A stretch of DNA of 64,000 nucleotides from Neocallimastix lanati (nom. inval.) (lineage: Eukaryota; Neocallimastigomycota; Neocallimastigomycetes; Neocallimastigales; Neocallimastigaceae): positions 695,501 to 759,500 of the forward strand of contig JACVTC010000060.1 in the NCBI GenBank assembly GCA_016946835.1. The letters run 5' to 3'. Positions 9,632 to 20,674 of this stretch are shown piece after piece (position 1 is the first letter of the stretch; the number at the start of each line of letters is the position of its first letter). The notes under the pieces were generated by a model. It was not told where the DNA came from. It worked only from the letters and a program-made list of their open reading frames with translations, and ran no database searches. The position numbers were made by a program, and so were the translations under genes.

Positions 9632-10210
9632 TGTAAAAGGTAAGTTTATTATTAACTAAAGTAACGAATAAAAACTAAATTTAAAGGCTAAGATAACTTA
9701 ACACCTCTCTATTCGAGTTGTTAATGATAAACACTAAATTAATTAATTCTATAACTATTATTTCTTATTACACTAGAATATAGCGCAGCACTTTATAACT
9801 CTATTTGTTATCAGTTACTGGGCTTACACTGAGTAATATTTTTTATTTAATAATTATATTTTTATTTATTAATATTAATATTTATAATAACAATTTACGT
9901 TAATAGTAACGCTAATGCGTTACAGTTACAAGTTCAATTATTATTTATACATGTCAATAATATTATGATTGGTAAATAATTTAATTTAACTTAGTTTACT
10001 AATCACTAAATAAAATATATTTAAAGAAGTATTTAACTATATAATTAATTATAAAATAATAAAATTTATTGTACGAAAATAACAAAAGATTTTATTTGAT
10101 TAGCCGAAATTGCTAGCTGTTTAGAGATACGTTACGTAACCAAAGAACTATCATTGGATAGGCTTGAAGTTACCATGTATCTGTTATACGATGTTAAAAA
10201 ATTATTTTTA
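9632..10210. other. Unassigned non-coding stretch, possible diverged solo LTR
   Basis: It starts TGTAAAAG one base after the A LTR and ends against the tRNA spacer motif CTTTTTGTAGGTAAATTGCC. Those are the kinds of junction seen for the chromovirus LTR of E, so a diverged LTR is possible. No ORF, tRNA or clear target duplication is visible, and similarity to the E LTR beyond its first bases is weak. Confidence 0.3.
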
Positions 10211-10715
10211 CTTTTTGTAGGTAAATTGCCTTTTTTATAACAATAAATTTGTCACGTGTTAAGATTTTAATATAATTTATGTTTTACTAAAAATATTTAA
10301 AAATTCCATATGACTATAGAGTTATAGTAATATAATAATAAAATATATTTAAGTAATTTGGTTTAATAAAAATTTAATTATAATTAACTTTAATAATTAA
10401 AATTATTTGATAAATATCTATATAGTAATATGCTATATAGACATAAAGTAATAATAAATAGTATAATTAACTAATTTGTTTAATAAAAATTTAATTATGA
10501 TTAACTTTAATAATTCAAATTATTTGAAAATAGTAATGTAAAAAATAATTATCATTAAATTAAGAAAATTAAAAAAAAATTAAAAAATATAAGCAAAAAA
10601 AAAAAAATACAAAAAATGAATTTTAATTAGCAGCGGTATGTTTCGATCATACGACCTGTGGGTTATGAGCCCACCACGCTTCCACTGCGCTACGCTGCTA
10701 TTTTGAAATTTTATG
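10211..10715 (-). repeat. tRNA repeat unit 1
   Basis: This is the first unit of the array: the conserved CTTTTTGTAGGTAAATTGCC block, a spacer rich in A+T and then tRNA 1. A conserved dyad CTATATAG-taatatg-CTATATAG lies in the middle. No retroelement sits next to this tRNA. Confidence 0.75.
10628..10699 (-). tRNA. Initiator tRNA-Met (CAT), copy 1
   Basis: It is a 72-nt intronless cloverleaf on the minus strand. Acceptor AGCAGCG pairs with CGCTGCT (A1:U72), the anticodon loop is CTCATAA, the anticodon stem GTGGG/CCCAC has three consecutive G-C pairs next to the loop, and the T loop is ATCGAAA (A54, A60). These are the hallmarks of eukaryotic initiator tRNA. Downstream on its strand are runs of T (10580-10625 read in reverse) suitable as Pol III terminators. 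Confidence 0.96.
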
Positions 10716-11149
10716 AATTATTGATACCCTTTGTAGGTAAATTGCCTTTTTTATAACAATTTTGTCAGGTGTTAAGATTTTAATATAATTTATATTTTAT
10801 ATTTAAATAATATAATATGTTTTATTGAAAAAGATTTACAAGTTTAATATAACTATATAGTAATATGCTATATAGACATAAAGTAATAATAAATAATATA
10901 TTTAAATAATTTTGTTTAACAAAAAATTATTTATGATTAACTTTATTAATTATAATTATTTGATAAAAGTAATGTAAAAAATAATTTTCATTAAGTTAAG
11001 AAAATTAAAAAAATTAAAAAATAAGCAAAAAAAAAAAATAGTTCAAAAAAGAAAATTTAATTAGCAGCGGTATGTTTCGATCATACGACCTGTGGGTTAT
11101 GAGCCCACCACGCTTCCACTGCGCTACGCTGCTATTTTGAAATTTTGAG
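10716..11149 (-). repeat. tRNA repeat unit 2 (434 bp, uninterrupted reference unit)
   Basis: The distance between tRNA 1 and tRNA 2 is exactly 434 bp, and the spacers align almost base for base. This unit shows what an empty insertion site looks like: upstream of the tRNA the + strand reads ATTTTGAAATTTTGAGAATTATTGATACC. The TTTG (11144-11147) in it is the target used by D and K at the tRNA 7 locus. Confidence 0.85.
11062..11133 (-). tRNA. Initiator tRNA-Met (CAT), copy 2
   Basis: Its 72 nt are identical to copy 1, including the initiator hallmarks. A T-run terminator follows on the minus strand near 11030-11047. There is no LTR within 60 bp upstream; repeat R starts 63 bp away, inside the spacer. 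Confidence 0.96.
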
Positions 11150-11196
11150 AATTATTGATACCTTTTGTAGGTAAATTGCCTTTTTTATAATAATTT

Positions 11197-12416
11197 TGTC
11201 CGTCACGAATACTAATGGATTTAGTATTAAAATTCACTATTAGATCAATTGAAATTTAATTTCGTTATTGACAAAAATTATTTTAATTCCATTTTAATTA
11301 TAAAAATAAATATTAGAAACATTAAATAATTAGAAACCAAAGGGTTTGGACTAATTTTATTAAAAAAAATTTAATTTAATTTAACCCTTATGAATTTGAC
11401 AAAAAAAATTAGAAAAAAAATAACAATAACCCGACAAAAAATGGAAATATTATACAGTGATTTCCCACTAAGTATATATTCATTAGAAAGCTACAACTGA
11501 GAATTACATCATATATTAATTTCAACCTTATAGAACCACTAGGAGACGAGATGTTGGACTTTAAGCAAATTTCAATTATAAAAAAACAATTTAATTATTT
11601 TTAAATTAACCCTTTATTATTAATTAGTATAAATAAAATCTCTTAACTTGAATTTATATTACTAATTTTTATAAACAAATATTAATAATTTTAAAAATAC
11701 AGAATTAGTAATTAATAATAGTTTTATGATATTTTAAATAAGTTTATAAGTTTTATATATTTTATTATAAAATAATTTATTCAATAATTTTCTAAAGAAG
11801 TCTAAGGAGTTCTTTATAATTCTAAAGATTTCTAAAAGAGACTTTTTAATTAGTTTTAATATTTTAATTCATTTTATTTCTATTTTTATTTGATCTGATT
11901 ATTAAATAGTTTTATTATTAAATTGTTTATGAATAATTATATAGTTATTTTATTAAAAGATTCTTATCAATATTAATTTATTATTATATTTTATATAGTT
12001 TATATGCATGTATGAAAATATTAAAATTAAAATGTATTATTTAATTATATTATTAATTATTATTTTAGTTTAGTATAAAAAGGAATTGAAATTCCATTCT
12101 TTAAAATCTTTGTAAGATTATTAACTCAATAGCCTTAACGTATTCTATAAAGTTAATATTAATTATAACAATAATATTTCTTAATATTAATCTTAGTAAA
12201 TTTTTTTATTAAAATATATTAAATAAAATTTTAATAAAACATTAATCTTAAAAATTGTATTTCTTTATTAATAAAACTTTGTGTGTATTATTGATTATTT
12301 AAATTTAATTAATTGAAATAATTAATACAAACATCTTGACCTGAACAACTTAACCCAAATTTGAGAATCTTTAACTCAACTCGTAACCTTTTTCAAAAAA
12401 TTCAAATAAATAAACA
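11197..12416 (+). mobile_element. Repeat R, probable solo LTR (copy 1)
   Basis: It interrupts the tRNA spacer between TAATTTTGTC and TTTTGTCACGTG, so TTTTGTC flanks both sides. It starts TGTCCGTCACG and ends AAATAAACA if TG...CA ends are assumed. It has a core-promoter-like TATAAAAAGG (about 12074) followed by the dyad GGAATT-ga-AATTCC. Further copies are at 59071-60297 (nearly full length), 46278-46712 (3' part) and 36851-36890 (5' part). No coding sequence. The LTR nature is inferred from size, ends and TATA box. Confidence 0.6.
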
Positions 12417-12808
12417 TTTTTGTCACGTGTTAAGATTTTAATATAATTTATATTCTATATTTAAATAAAATAATATGTTTTATTGAAAAAGATTTACAAC
12501 TTGATATATCTATATAGTAATATGCTATTTTATACATAAAGTAATAATATATTATATAATTAACTAATATGTTTAATAAAAATTTAATTATGATTAACTT
12601 TAATAATTCAAATTATTTGATAATAGTAATGTATAAAATAATTTTCATTAAACTAAAAAAATTAAAAAATTAAAAATAAGCAAAAAAAAAAAAAAATAAT
12701 TCAAAAAATAAAAATTCAGTTAGCAGCGGTATGTTTCGATCATACGACCTGTGGGTTATGAGCCCACCACGCTTCCACTGCGCTACGCTGCTATTCTGTG
12801 ATTGTCGC
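12417..12808 (-). repeat. tRNA repeat unit 3
   Basis: The spacer resumes after repeat R at TTTTGTCACGTGTTAAG and leads to tRNA 3. The upstream flank of the tRNA is ATTCTGTGATTGTCGC, whose last five bases are the target duplication of the J LTRs. Confidence 0.75.
12721..12792 (-). tRNA. Initiator tRNA-Met (CAT), copy 3
   Basis: It is a 72-nt tRNA identical to copies 1 and 2. On the + strand an LTR (J1) begins 16 bp beyond its 5' end. T-runs suitable for termination are at 12682-12696 on the minus strand. Confidence 0.96.
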
Positions 12809-13778
12809 TGTAAGAATCTATAATTATTTTTAAATAAAATAATTATATTTTCTTAGTTAAGTTATAATTATAACTTTATTTAATTATATAATATTTATTC
12901 ATTTAAATATTATTAATAATTTATTAAACTCAATATTAAATAATCATTAATTTAATACAACAAATTTATTTAATTAATTATTATTTATACATTTATAAAT
13001 AATTATAGTTTATTTAATTATATATTTAATTATTAAATTTATTAGTCTTAGTTTATTTATTTAATTAAATTGTAAACAAATATATTATGTATTCTAATAT
13101 GTACTTAATAATGTATTCTGTATTTTGTTTATTAATATCATTATTATGTTATTTTCCTTATTTGTAAATTTATGATTTTATGGTCGAAATATCTTTTATT
13201 ATTTTATTCTTTTATTTTCGATCAATTAAATTAGATTAGCTAATCGGTCAATTAGGGTTTTTCCCAATCACTTTTTAAAAGTAATTGGTTTTACCTAATT
13301 GATACGATGATCGATATGGATAGAATATCGATCAAAAATCTTATCTAGGTTTTTCTCTCTAATCTTTTCCTAGATAAGAGATTTGTTAAGATTAGAAAAC
13401 ATTTTTTAATTTAACCTTATTTTTCAAAAAAGTATAAATAAAGCTCTTGAATTCTCTTTGAGAAATCAAGAGTTATTATTATAACAATTATAATATAGTA
13501 ATAACATTAATAAAATTTTTATATTTCTATTTTAATAAAGTAAGTTTTAATAAAAAACAAATTTAAAAAAAAAAAAAAATAAAATAAAATAATCTTTTCT
13601 CTTTAACAATTTTGTGTTATTAGTTTATTATAATTAGTTATAATAAACTCTCTCTTATAGAAGATAAGTATATTTATCTTTTTTTTGTTTTCTCAATTTA
13701 ATAATAATTATTATTTAGTTATTATTAAGTTGTAGTTAATAATTTAATTCTAATTAATTTTATAATTAAATTATTACA
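12809..13778 (+). mobile_element. Solo LTR of family J, copy 1 (970 bp)
   Basis: It starts TGTAAGAATC, ends AAATTATTACA and is flanked by GTCGC (12804-12808 and 13779-13783). It carries a TATA box TATAAATA (13433) and conserved palindromes: GATCGATAT/ATATCGATC (13309-13333), CTTATCTAGG/CCTAGATAAG (13340-13378) and a dyad next to the TATA box (13444-13472). Copies 2 and 3 share these. No internal region of the parent element is in the window. Confidence 0.82.
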
Positions 13779-13783
13779 GTCGC

Positions 13784-14764
13784 TGTAAGAAATAATAATT
13801 ATTTACTAATAAATAATTATTATTTCTTAGTCTTTATAATTATTGATAATAATTATAAATTTATTTAAATTATAATTAATTCATACATTGAGATATTATT
13901 ATCAAATTTATTATAATTGTAATTATTCATACACTTAAATAATATTAGAAAATTTATTTAAATAATTATTATATGTACACTTATTAATATTATTAATTTT
14001 ATTTAGTTATTCATTTAATTATCAAGTTAATGTAAACATTAGTTTTATTTATTTTTTACATTGTACATTTAAAAGAACAATTAATAAGTTTCTGTATTTT
14101 TTATAATTCTGTATTCTAGTTTAAAGATAGTTTTATGTTAATAAGTTTAGATTAGATTTTAAAAATAATATTTAGAAAGATAGAATAGAATAATTTAGAT
14201 CATTCCGGTTATTATTGATTTTTCCTTTTATTAGATGATCTAAATTAAAATTTAGGAAATCGATATATTAAGGTTTTATCCAAATATAAAATAATATATT
14301 TGGTTTTACTTAATATATACGATGATCGATATGAATAGAATATCGATCAAAAAACTTATCTAGTTTTTTCTTCTAATCTTTTTCTAGATAAGATATTTTT
14401 TAAGATTAGAAAACCTTTTTATTTAACCTTATTTCCATAAAAAAATATAAATAAGGCTCTTGATTTCCCTTTAAGAAATCAAGAGTTATTATTATAAAAA
14501 TATAGTTATAATAATAGCAATTTTATATTTTAAATTTTAATAAATTAATAAAACATTTTATTCAAAAAACATATTTCTTAAAACCAAATTTATCTAAATA
14601 TTCCTTCTTTTACTTTTTGTGTTGTTATTATAATTAATTTTATAATAAACTCTCTTTTTAGGTAAAGTTTTTATTTTTATTTTTTATTTCTCAACTTAAT
14701 GAATTAGTCATTAAGTTGAAGTTAATAATCATATTTAGTGATAGAACTTAGTATGATTATTACA
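13784..14764 (+). mobile_element. Solo LTR of family J, copy 2 (981 bp)
   Basis: It lies directly behind copy 1, separated only by GTCGC, and is followed by a third GTCGC (14765-14769). It starts TGTAAGAAAT and ends TGATTATTACA. It is clearly diverged from copy 1, so the pair is not simply the two LTRs of one young element. It has the same palindromes and a perfect 11-bp dyad, CTCTTGATTTC/GAAATCAAGAG (14457-14485). Confidence 0.8.
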
Positions 14765-14769
14765 GTCGC

Positions 14770-15529
14770 TACAAACGATTCTATTATCTTAATTTGAAGT
14801 TATTACTTCAAAAATGATAATAGATGTATCAAGTTTGAATTAATATAAAATTTAATATAAATGAATTTATGTTATTATTATTAATAATTAAGTTATTATT
14901 ATTCTAGCTTAACACTGAATTGCTATTAATTTTTCAAAATTTATACATTTCTTTTGTGTTTAGAATTAATTTTTATTATTATATTTATTAATTTTTATTA
15001 TTATTTATTAATTTTTTTATTATTATTTATTAATTTTTATTATTATTTATTAATATAATATTTGGTTATTATTTTTTTTATTACATTTCTAATAACAACG
15101 AGAAATTAATTTTATAAAATATTTACAAGTATTTATATTTTTACAATAATTTAAAGTATTTACAATTTTTAATAATAAAACATTTAAGAATAATTATATT
15201 TATAAAAATAAACAATAAAATAAACAAATAAACAATTAATACAAGAATTATTATAAACAAAGAATTCAAAATAATAAAAAAAAAGAGAAAATTGTTTACA
15301 AACTATTTACTTTTAATTAAAAAGAGAAATTAATTAACATTAGTATTTCATTATTTTAAAAATTAAAATAGAATTAAAGTATAATTTCGAGTTTTAGAAT
15401 TTAATTAAAATAAATTTTTTTATTATGATTTTAATTTCAAATTTTAATTTATTAATTTGTTGTTGAATAGGTTAGATATTATTCAAGCTTTCTAATAATT
15501 TTATGCTTAAGAATTCCAATCTGTATCAG
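14770..15529 (-). repeat. Decayed reverse-oriented C-type LTR remnant
   Basis: Around 15060-15200 the reverse complement resembles the C LTR near its TATA region (AATATTTACAAGTATTTATATTTTT here, split by small changes, against the C LTR at 39595-39630). A similar stretch lies at 47325-47420. No ends are recognisable and there is no ORF. Confidence 0.4.
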
Positions 15530-15533
15530 TCGA

Positions 15534-16503
15534 AGATTTATACCTGATATTCTTAATCTACAAAAATTAAATTTTGTAGAAGTGAATAAAAGGATAAATA
15601 CTGAATAAAATTGATTTAAGAATTTTAAAAAAAATAAATATGTTTTATTATTAAACACAAAAATGTTTTATTAAAAAAATTTATTTTTATTTTAATATTA
15701 ATCTTTATTTATTTAATGATTAATTTTGTTTAAATTAATAAAATAATTGTTAAAACTAATAAAATAATAAAATGAAATATTTATTATTTATACTAATTTA
15801 TTTTAAATTTTAATAATAAAATTGATTATTAATAACTAATAAAATATTTATAATAATTTATTAAATAATTAATAATCATACTTTTTGATTATTAAAACTA
15901 ATAAAATATCTATAATAATTTATTAAATAATTAATAATAAAGAATAATTTATAAGAAATATTTACATGTTTTTATATTTTTCTTTGATTTTAAACTATTT
16001 ACATTAAAAATAATAAAATTAATAAAAGAGAAATAAAGAATAATTTATTATTAAATTAAACAATATTTACAATTAAAATATTAATAAAGATGAGTTTTAA
16101 AATGTTATTTTAATTACAATTTGCTTATAAAAGTTAAGTTATAAAATGAATAAAATAATCATTATTTTAAATAAAAGTAACTTAAAAATTATTTAACTAT
16201 TTAATTTTAATTTTGAGATGTTTATAAGTTTGTTTATTTGTTATTTATAATTTATTAAATTTGTTTATTATTTTGTTTATTTGTAGTCTTAGAAAAATAT
16301 TATTTATTAATTTATTTTAGTTTTAATTAAATTATTAATGATTAATTAATTATTATTATTTTATTTTAATTATTTTTATTTAATTAAATTTTCTTTAATA
16401 TGGATTTAATTTTTTTTTTTAGAATGAATTAATTTTTGGGTTAAGTTAGACAAGAATTTGTTCTTTATTATTTATTTTAATTTAATAATTTTGTTATTTA
16501 TCA
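15534..16503 (-). mobile_element. Reverse-oriented solo LTR of F type (970 bp)
   Basis: Its reverse complement matches the 5' LTR of F (61162-62144) along its length: the left end reads GATTTATACCTGATATTC and the right end TTTTGTTATTTATCA. It is flanked by the 4-bp direct repeat TCGA (15530-15533 and 16504-16507). The terminal dinucleotide at its left end has changed. A TATAAAAAC-like core promoter is expected on the minus strand near 15990. Confidence 0.72.
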
Positions 16504-16508
16504 TCGAT

Positions 16509-18074
16509 TGTAAGAATCTATAATTATTTGCTAACAAATAATTATATTTTCTTAGTTTTGTTGAAATTATAACTGAATTGAAATCTCAATTTCAGTTATT
16601 CACATTTCAATATACATTTAATTAATAATTAATATAAATTCTTATTTAATATTTAAATAATTATCTTAGGCCTAATAATTCTGAGAATATTAATAAATAA
16701 GATTTATATTAATAATTTCAATTATTTACATATGACGTCACATGTATTTATTTATATTATGTATATATATATGTTTAAATCATATATATTAACTACTATT
16801 TTTAATTATTCAAATTAATTATACAAATTAAATTTATTTAATTATATTAAATATTTTAAACATATCGATATTGTTATTATTTTAATATTTTATTAATATT
16901 CATTTTATTATATTATTATTATCTTATAATTAAATACTATTATTATGTAACTTACAAAGTATAAAAGAAAGATGTAAAAATCTATCTTTTATGTTCTTTG
17001 AAAGGTTATTGTGTTACAATAATTATATACTAATAATTCAACTTTTATTAAATAAATAAATATTTTATAAATCTTCAAATAAATTATTGTTTAAATTATT
17101 CATTAAATATTAAGTGTTTAAATAATTTAATTATTTAACTTATTTTATTTTAATTATTATTTTATTATTAATTAATTATTGTTGGATTATTAATATATAA
17201 TTCAACATATTAACCTAGTAACGTTAGTAATTATAAAGCTATTTTATATCTTAATTTTAACATAGTTAAGTTATTATAACTATAACTTTATTTAATTACA
17301 TATAATATTTATTCATTAAATTTATTTAATTTAATTTTAAATATTCATTAATTTAACAAAATTTATTTAATTAATTTTAAATAATATATTTACAATATAT
17401 TAATTTCTCTACTGTAACTAATGTATCCTGTATTGTATTGTATTCTGTATTTTATAATGTATTCTGTATTTTATTAACTATTTAATTTTATATTTTTTAT
17501 ATAAGGATAAATTATATGATCGAAATATCTTTTATTATTTTATTCTTTTATTTTCGATCATTAGATTAGATTGGGAAATCGGTTAATTAAGATTTTTTCC
17601 AATTACTTTTTAGAAGTAATCGATTTTACTTAATTAATGCGATGATCGATATGGATAGAATATCGATCGAAAACTTATCTAGGTTTTTATGTCTGATCTT
17701 TTCCTAGATAAGAGATTTGTTAAGATTAGAAAACCCTTTCTTATTTAACCTTATTTTCATAAAAAAATATAAATAAGGCTCTTGAGTTCTCTTTGAGAAA
17801 TCAAGAGTTATTATTATAAAAACATAGTTATAATAGTAACAATTTTATATTTTTAACTTTAATAAATTAATAAAATATTTTATTCAAAAAACATATTTTT
17901 AAAATCAAATTTATACAAATAATTCTTCTTTTGCTTCTCGTGTTATTATTATAATTAATTTTATAATAAACTCTATTGGTAAAAAAATTTATTTTTTTTC
18001 TCAACTTAATGAATTAGTCGTTAAGTTGTAGTTAATAATTCTATTTTGAGTTAGTTCTTAATAAAATTATTACA
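16509..18074 (+). mobile_element. LTR of family J, copy 3, interrupted by a nested LTR
   Basis: It starts TGTAAGAATC and ends AAATTATTACA like copies 1 and 2, with the same palindromes and TATA-adjacent dyad (17779-17807), but is about 600-700 bp longer because another LTR sits inside it. The right flank ATAAT does not repeat the left flank TCGAT, so a simple solo-LTR history is not supported. Confidence 0.72.
16559..17262 (+). mobile_element. Nested solo LTR (family L, 704 bp) within J copy 3
   Basis: Comparison with J copy 1 shows extra sequence between CTTAGTT and AAGTTATTATAAC. It starts TGTTGAAATT and ends AATTTTAACA, and TAGTT occurs on both sides (about 16553-16557 and 17263-17267). 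It carries TATAAAAG (16960) with a neighbouring dyad, ATAAAAGA/TCTTTTAT. Confidence 0.65.
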
Positions 18075-18144
18075 ATAATAACTCTTCATAGATTAGTTTA
18101 GGGTTAGATAAAATGTGAAAAATTTTTAGATTAGTGTTAAAAAA

Positions 18145-18512
18145 TGTTATATTATAAAAATATTAATGTAAACTTAAGTTTAAAAATAATGATAATTATT
18201 TAAAAATAATAATTAGATAGTTTTATTTTAAAATCTTTAATTTAAAAGAAAAATATATAAATTTGTAAAAAAAATCTCAAATTTAAAGAAGCAGAATTAA
18301 TATAAAAAAAAAATAATTAATTTCTCAAAAATTATTAATTTAAAATTTTATTATCTTTTAAATTAAAAGAAATTTGCTTTTCTTTATAGTTTAAGATATT
18401 TTGTATTTTAATAAAATTTTAATTTATTGATTATAAAACATTTAATTTTGATATACTTATTATCACTTTTAGAAATTAAATTCTAAATTAAGATAATAAG
18501 CAAACAATAACA
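18145..18512 (+). mobile_element. Candidate 5' LTR of element B
   Basis: It begins TGTTAT and ends ATAACA, two bases before the primer binding site. No second copy is available because the 3' end of B is lost. The size (368 bp) is small compared with the LTRs of the related C and F, so the left boundary is uncertain. Confidence 0.35.
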
Positions 18513-18514
18513 AC

Positions 18515-18529
18515 TGGCGGAGAATCCTC
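18515..18529 (+). promoter_or_regulatory. Primer binding site of element B
   Basis: TGGCGGAGAATCCTC is complementary to a tRNA 3' end reading GGATTCTCCGCCA. F has the same 15 bases with T at position 4, and D shares the first 13 with that T. The primer tRNA is not identified; it is not the initiator tRNA of this array. Confidence 0.6.
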
Positions 18530-19215
18530 TAAGGCCGGTGATAAGTATAATATAAAAATAAATTTTCAAATAGTGGTAAGATATTTGAAAATTGAAATTT
18601 AAATAAATTTTTTTTTTGCTACTGTCACAGTTAATTTAATAATTTATAATAAAATTTAAGGAAATAATATATAAATAATATATTGAAAAATATGTTGTTA
18701 AATATATTAAATTAATAAACAATAAATTATAAGTAAATTGATAATATATCTAATAGTATAAGATATTAAAAAGAAAATATTGTTACACAAATTAAATTTA
18801 AAATAAAGATACGAAAGTATTGAAAATATATATATACAATATTTAATAAATATAAACTAATATATTAAAGTACATAAATATAAATATAAATTAAATTTAT
18901 AATTAATAAAGTATAATTAATATAATAAATTTAACATATAATCAAAATAAAGTATAGTAAAATATAATAGTATATTTATATATATATTTATAAAAAATAG
19001 TAATACATACTAATTATAGAATAAATAAATAAATTTTAAAAGAAATTATTAATAACATAGATAAAAAAAAAATAAAAATAAAAATAAAAATAAAAATAAA
19101 AAAAAAAAAAAAATAAAATAAAATAAAATAAAATTAAATAATATAAAATAATAAATTTTAATTAATTCATTTAATAATAATAAAAGAACCACTTAAATAA
19201 TTATATAGTAATAAG
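18530..19215 (+). other. Leader of element B
   Basis: This is an untranslated A+T-rich leader between the primer binding site and gag. Just after the binding site is GGCCGGTGATAAGT, similar to CCCCGGTGGTAAGT at the same place in F. The rest, to the A/AAAT repeats near 19070-19130, shows no structure or ORF that I can support. Confidence 0.5.
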
Positions 19216-20172
19216 ATGGATCAAACAAAAGCTTTAACATTTAATAGAATTCCTATTTTAGGAAGTTCAAAAATTTCATTTGAATAATGGAAATTTGGGT
19301 TTGATCATTGGTGCAAAACATTTGGCATTAAAGAAGAATCCGATAAAGTGGATTACCTCTTTGCTATTATAGATAAAACTGCTAGAACAATAGTTTATAA
19401 TTCATTAAATAAAAAAACTCCTAATAGTTATGAGACTATCTTGACCAATTTGAGTAAACACTTTAAAAAGTCATCCACTAAAAATTCAAGAATATTGGAA
19501 CTATCATCTATTACAATCAAGAAGGACGAGAGTATATCTGACTTCGACTTGAAATTTTCTGATTTACTAAATCAAGTCAGTAAAACTATTAATATATCTG
19601 AAGTTATAATTATCTCATATTACATAAACGCTTTTAGAAACTGGCCAAGAATTTACGAAAGTTTAATGGAAGAAGAGCCAATAACATTAGAAGAAGCAAT
19701 GAAGATAACCTCTAAGAAAGAAAAAATAATGAAATTAATTAAAGAAAATAAAGAAAAAGGATCGAATAATAAAGTAAAATCTTCTAATAGTGATAGGAAA
19801 CTTGACACACATTATAACAATTATTCAAATAAAAATTTTCAAAATCAAAATGTAAATAACAATGAAAATAAACACAAATATAATAATCATTATAACTATT
19901 ACAATCAAAATAAGAATACTAATTATAATAGACAACATGTAAATGGTTATTACAACAATTCAAGGTTAACAAATAAAACAAATGATAATAATAATAAAAA
20001 TAAACTAAACAAAAACGAAATGGAAGAATTAAGAAAGAAATTATAAGAATTAACATTAAATTTCTGTGTAAACTATTTACAAGGACATAATAAGAAAGAA
20101 TGCAGGGACGATGATAATAAATACCACAACGAAAATGATAATATTGACAATGATGATGAACCTTTAAACTAA
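19216..20172 (+). pseudogene. gag: Gag of element B (two nonsense codons)
   Basis: This gag belongs to the C/F lineage: N-terminal ALTFNRIPILG matches AITFSRLPILG in F. Frame +1 of the window is kept from the ATG to the frameshift site, but TAA occurs at 19285-19287 (Glu in F) and at 20044-20046 (just before the zinc knuckle). The knuckle reads CVNYLQGHNKKEC: the second Cys is Tyr and one residue is missing compared with CLNCQRIGHVKDDC in C. The middle (about residues 185-270) is Asn-rich. It cannot make full-length Gag; 19348-20046 is the longest open piece. Confidence 0.85.
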
Positions 20173-20197
20173 ATGTTGGGAGTACGCAATCTTCCAA
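20163..20197 (+). promoter_or_regulatory. -1 frameshift signal of element B (relic)
   Basis: TTTAAAC (20163-20169) is in gag phase and followed at once by TAA. After 6 nt comes the stem TTGGGAG (20176-20182) with CTTCCAA (20191-20197), closing the 8-nt loop TACGCAAT. One G-U pair replaces a Watson-Crick pair of the homologous stems in A, C and D. Confidence 0.8.
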
Positions 20198-20630
20198 TTT
20201 AAACAAAATTGCAGCTACAACATTCAAAAATAATAATCTTTATAAAAATATTAAATTCAATGAAAAAAATCAACCATATTCAATAAACGTAGTCCAAAAG
20301 AAAAATACACAAAATATATCACATAAATCAAATTCTTTTAAAAAATCAATTGTTAAACCAGCAATATTAAACCAACCAAGAACCAAATTAGTTAAGCAAC
20401 AAAAACGAGAAATTAGAGATAAAAGAAGAAGAATGAAAATAATAAGTGAAATAAAGAAATGGAAATTAATGAAAGCGAAAATGAACCAGATAATGAAGAA
20501 GAGATCTCTAAAGAAAATAAAAATTCAAATTTAGAACAAATAAGTGATAATAATAATAATAATAATCACAATGGAAATAGTAGTCATAAAAATAATAACA
20601 ATGCAACTAGTAATAATGATAATGAAATGG

Positions 20631-20674
<44 letters not shown>

